From positions 1 to 6,712 of the forward strand of contig JAGGXG010000068.1 of assembly GCA_021163175.1 (NCBI GenBank): 6,712 bases of DNA, written 5' to 3'. Source of the DNA: Thermoplasmata archaeon (lineage in GTDB: Archaea; Thermoplasmatota; E2; UBA202; JdFR-43). A program made the position numbers and the translations under genes. Numbering within the stretch: position 1 is the stretch's first letter; each line of letters begins with the position of its first letter. Of the stretch, positions 5,917 to 6,712 are shown piece after piece. The notes beneath the pieces were generated by a model. It was not told the DNA's origin and did no database searches. It saw only the letters and a program-made list of their open reading frames with translations.

Positions 5917-6554
5917 GTTATTTCGAAAGATTCAAGCTTGGCAACAAAATTAACATTTTCAAACTCTTCAGATAACTGTGCTTTAACAACATTGTAAATA
6001 TCCATTGAATAATAAAATTCCATCCCTTCGAGAACAAGTATTTTATATGCTTCGAACTCGCCCGCCGGAACATCCACAATTTCCTTGGAAAGGCATTGCA
6101 TGTATATAAATGTTAGAAAAGATGGCAAATCCTGCACATCAAATGATTTTGATATGATACCAAAGAATGCAGATAGCGTTAGTTTCAGCGAGGGATTTGC
6201 TTCACTATTCCATTCTTTTCCCACTTCTGGAATGAGAGGCATGAGATAATATGGGGAATCAAAGGAAAGCGATAACTTTATATCAAATGGAAACGGAATT
6301 ATTAGAGGGATGGGAAATGTCATAAGCCATGCAGTTGCTCTAATTTCAATATTCATACTTTCTATTCCATATCCAAATTTATGTACATGCGCATTTCCAC
6401 TTATTTTTCCAGGGAATAAGAATATAATTGCATTGAGTCTTAGTGGAACATATGGATAGAGAGAAATGATTATGTTTCCCCTCATTCTGCCTCCAAAGCT
6501 CAGCATGTAACAATCTTCCCCCTCATTTTTAACTTTCATGCTAAAATCTTTCAT
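5913..6554 (-). CDS. Uncharacterised beta-rich protein, probably lacking its N-terminus
   Basis: I do not recognise a named family. The 213-residue product has alternating hydrophobic strands with repeated aromatic and proline residues (for example P-I-P-L-I-I-P-F-P-F) and no clear membrane helix. Its C-terminus, V-D-V-P-A-G-E-F-E-A-Y-K-I followed by Y-Y-S-M-D-I-Y-N-V-V-K, resembles the end of archaeal and bacterial secreted or lipoprotein beta domains (DUF3108/TapB-like in style), which normally follow a signal peptide. None is present. The ATG at 6554 has no Shine-Dalgarno site, and the frame stays open upstream to 6611 with protein-like codons (G-V-D-Y-F-I-P-F-S-F-K-T-I) but no ATG, GTG or TTG, until a TAA at 6612-6614. 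A second Met lies five codons inside. A leaderless or truncated gene are both possible. The stop shares a TTAA palindrome with the convergent pilin-like gene. Confidence 0.6.
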   Translation of the reverse strand: MKDFSMKVKNEGEDCYMLSFGGRMRGNIIISLYPYVPLRLNAIIFLFPGKISGNAHVHKFGYGIESMNIEIRATAWLMTFPIPLIIPFPFDIKLSLSFDSPYYLMPLIPEVGKEWNSEANPSLKLTLSAFFGIISKSFDVQDLPSFLTFIYMQCLSKEIVDVPAGEFEAYKILVLEGMEFYYSMDIYNVVKAQLSEEFENVNFVAKLESFEIT

Positions 6555-6611
6555 TATTGTTTTGAATGAAAATGGAATGAAATAATCAACACCTATGTAA
6601 AGCCCGCTTCG

Positions 6612-6623
6612 TTATTATATGCA
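6612..6623 (-). promoter_or_regulatory. Possible TATA box upstream of the minus-strand gene
   Basis: On the minus strand this reads TGCATATAATAA, an archaeal TATA-like element. Transcription would start roughly 25 nt downstream (near 6590), leaving a leader of about 35 nt before the ATG at 6554. There is no clear purine-rich BRE and the region is generally AT-rich, so this is a weak call. Confidence 0.25.
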
Positions 6624-6659
6624 ATTTCAATTTTTATGCCTTATGATATACACCTATTC

Positions 6660-6672
6660 GTGGCAAAGCCAC
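6660..6672. repeat. Short perfect inverted repeat
   Basis: GTGGCAAAGCCAC is a 5-bp stem with a 3-nt loop. It is not followed by a T-run on either strand, so it is not an obvious terminator. It lies just outside the possible IS200/IS605 end at 6677-6712 and could belong to that element's terminal structure. Confidence 0.4.
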
Positions 6673-6676
6673 ATTA

Positions 6677-6712
6677 TGACTACTTCATCCATGGCTAAGA
6701 AGCTTCCTCAAT
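6677..6712 (-). mobile_element. Possible right end of an IS200/IS605-family (TnpB) element, partial
   Basis: On the minus strand the sequence runs GAGGAAGC, then a 20-nt imperfect hairpin (CTTC paired with GAAG, CCATGG at the centre), then GTAGTCA. This matches the layout of many IS200/IS605 and TnpB right ends as I remember them: GAGGAAGC, a hairpin, then GTAGTTCA, which is also the 3' part of the omega RNA. If correct, tnpB would lie beyond base 6712 and run leftwards, and the element would end near 6677-6680, about 65 nt from the first stop upstream of the minus-strand gene. The hairpin arms are imperfect and no transposase sequence is visible, so this rests on a short motif. Confidence 0.35.

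Noticed and set aside
5921..5940. Small palindromes TTTCGAAA and CAAGCTTG near the convergent gene ends as a bidirectional terminator
   Set aside because: Each is a simple 8-base palindrome with no loop and no T-run, and both lie inside the coding region of the minus-strand gene.
6660..6672. Inverted repeat GTGGCAAAGCCAC as a transcription terminator
   Set aside because: No T-tract follows on either strand, and no gene ends next to it within the window.

Overview
The window looks like a piece of an archaeal chromosome, probably a euryarchaeote and perhaps in or near the Thermoplasmatota. The evidence is AT-rich DNA with heavy use of AGA/AGG and ATA codons, strong GGAGGTGA-type ribosome binding sites, ATGA and 1-nt gene junctions, secreted proteins built from PKD and other Ig-like modules with many N-X-S/T sites, and a pilin-like protein with an archaeal class III (K-G-Q) leader. 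No rRNA or marker gene is present, so the lineage is inferred.

Bases 1-4662 hold three tightly packed plus-strand genes, read here as one operon for secreted, non-enzymatic, multidomain surface proteins. Gene 1 (1-960) has lost its 5' end to the window edge. It has PKD, Ig-like and PKD modules plus a C-terminal module seen in archaeal surface proteins. Gene 2 (957-3437) has a signal peptide, a carboxypeptidase-regulatory-like domain, five FN3-like repeats, an Ig-like domain, a PKD domain and a two-loop type I dockerin. Gene 3 (3439-4662) has a signal peptide, two cohesin-like domains, a PKD domain and its own dockerin.

The most notable content is therefore a neighbouring cohesin and dockerin pair in an archaeon. 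This is the calcium-dependent plug-and-socket chemistry of bacterial cellulosomes, here joined to adhesin-like modules with no visible catalytic domain. Gene 3 could be an adaptor that binds dockerin proteins such as gene 2 and docks onto another cohesin.

Gene 4 (4702-5916) follows after 39 nt with its own Shine-Dalgarno site. It encodes a membrane-anchored archaeal pilin-like protein. Gene 5 (5913-6554, minus strand) converges on it, and the two stop codons share one TTAA palindrome. Gene 5 encodes the C-terminal part of a beta-rich, probably extracytoplasmic protein whose N-terminus and signal peptide seem to be missing. At the right edge (about 6677-6712) the minus strand resembles the right end of an IS200/IS605 (TnpB) element, which may explain the damaged start of gene 5. 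No intergenic stretch exceeds 300 bases. The largest, 6555-6712, holds the possible gene 5 extension, a possible TATA box, a short inverted repeat and the possible IS end.
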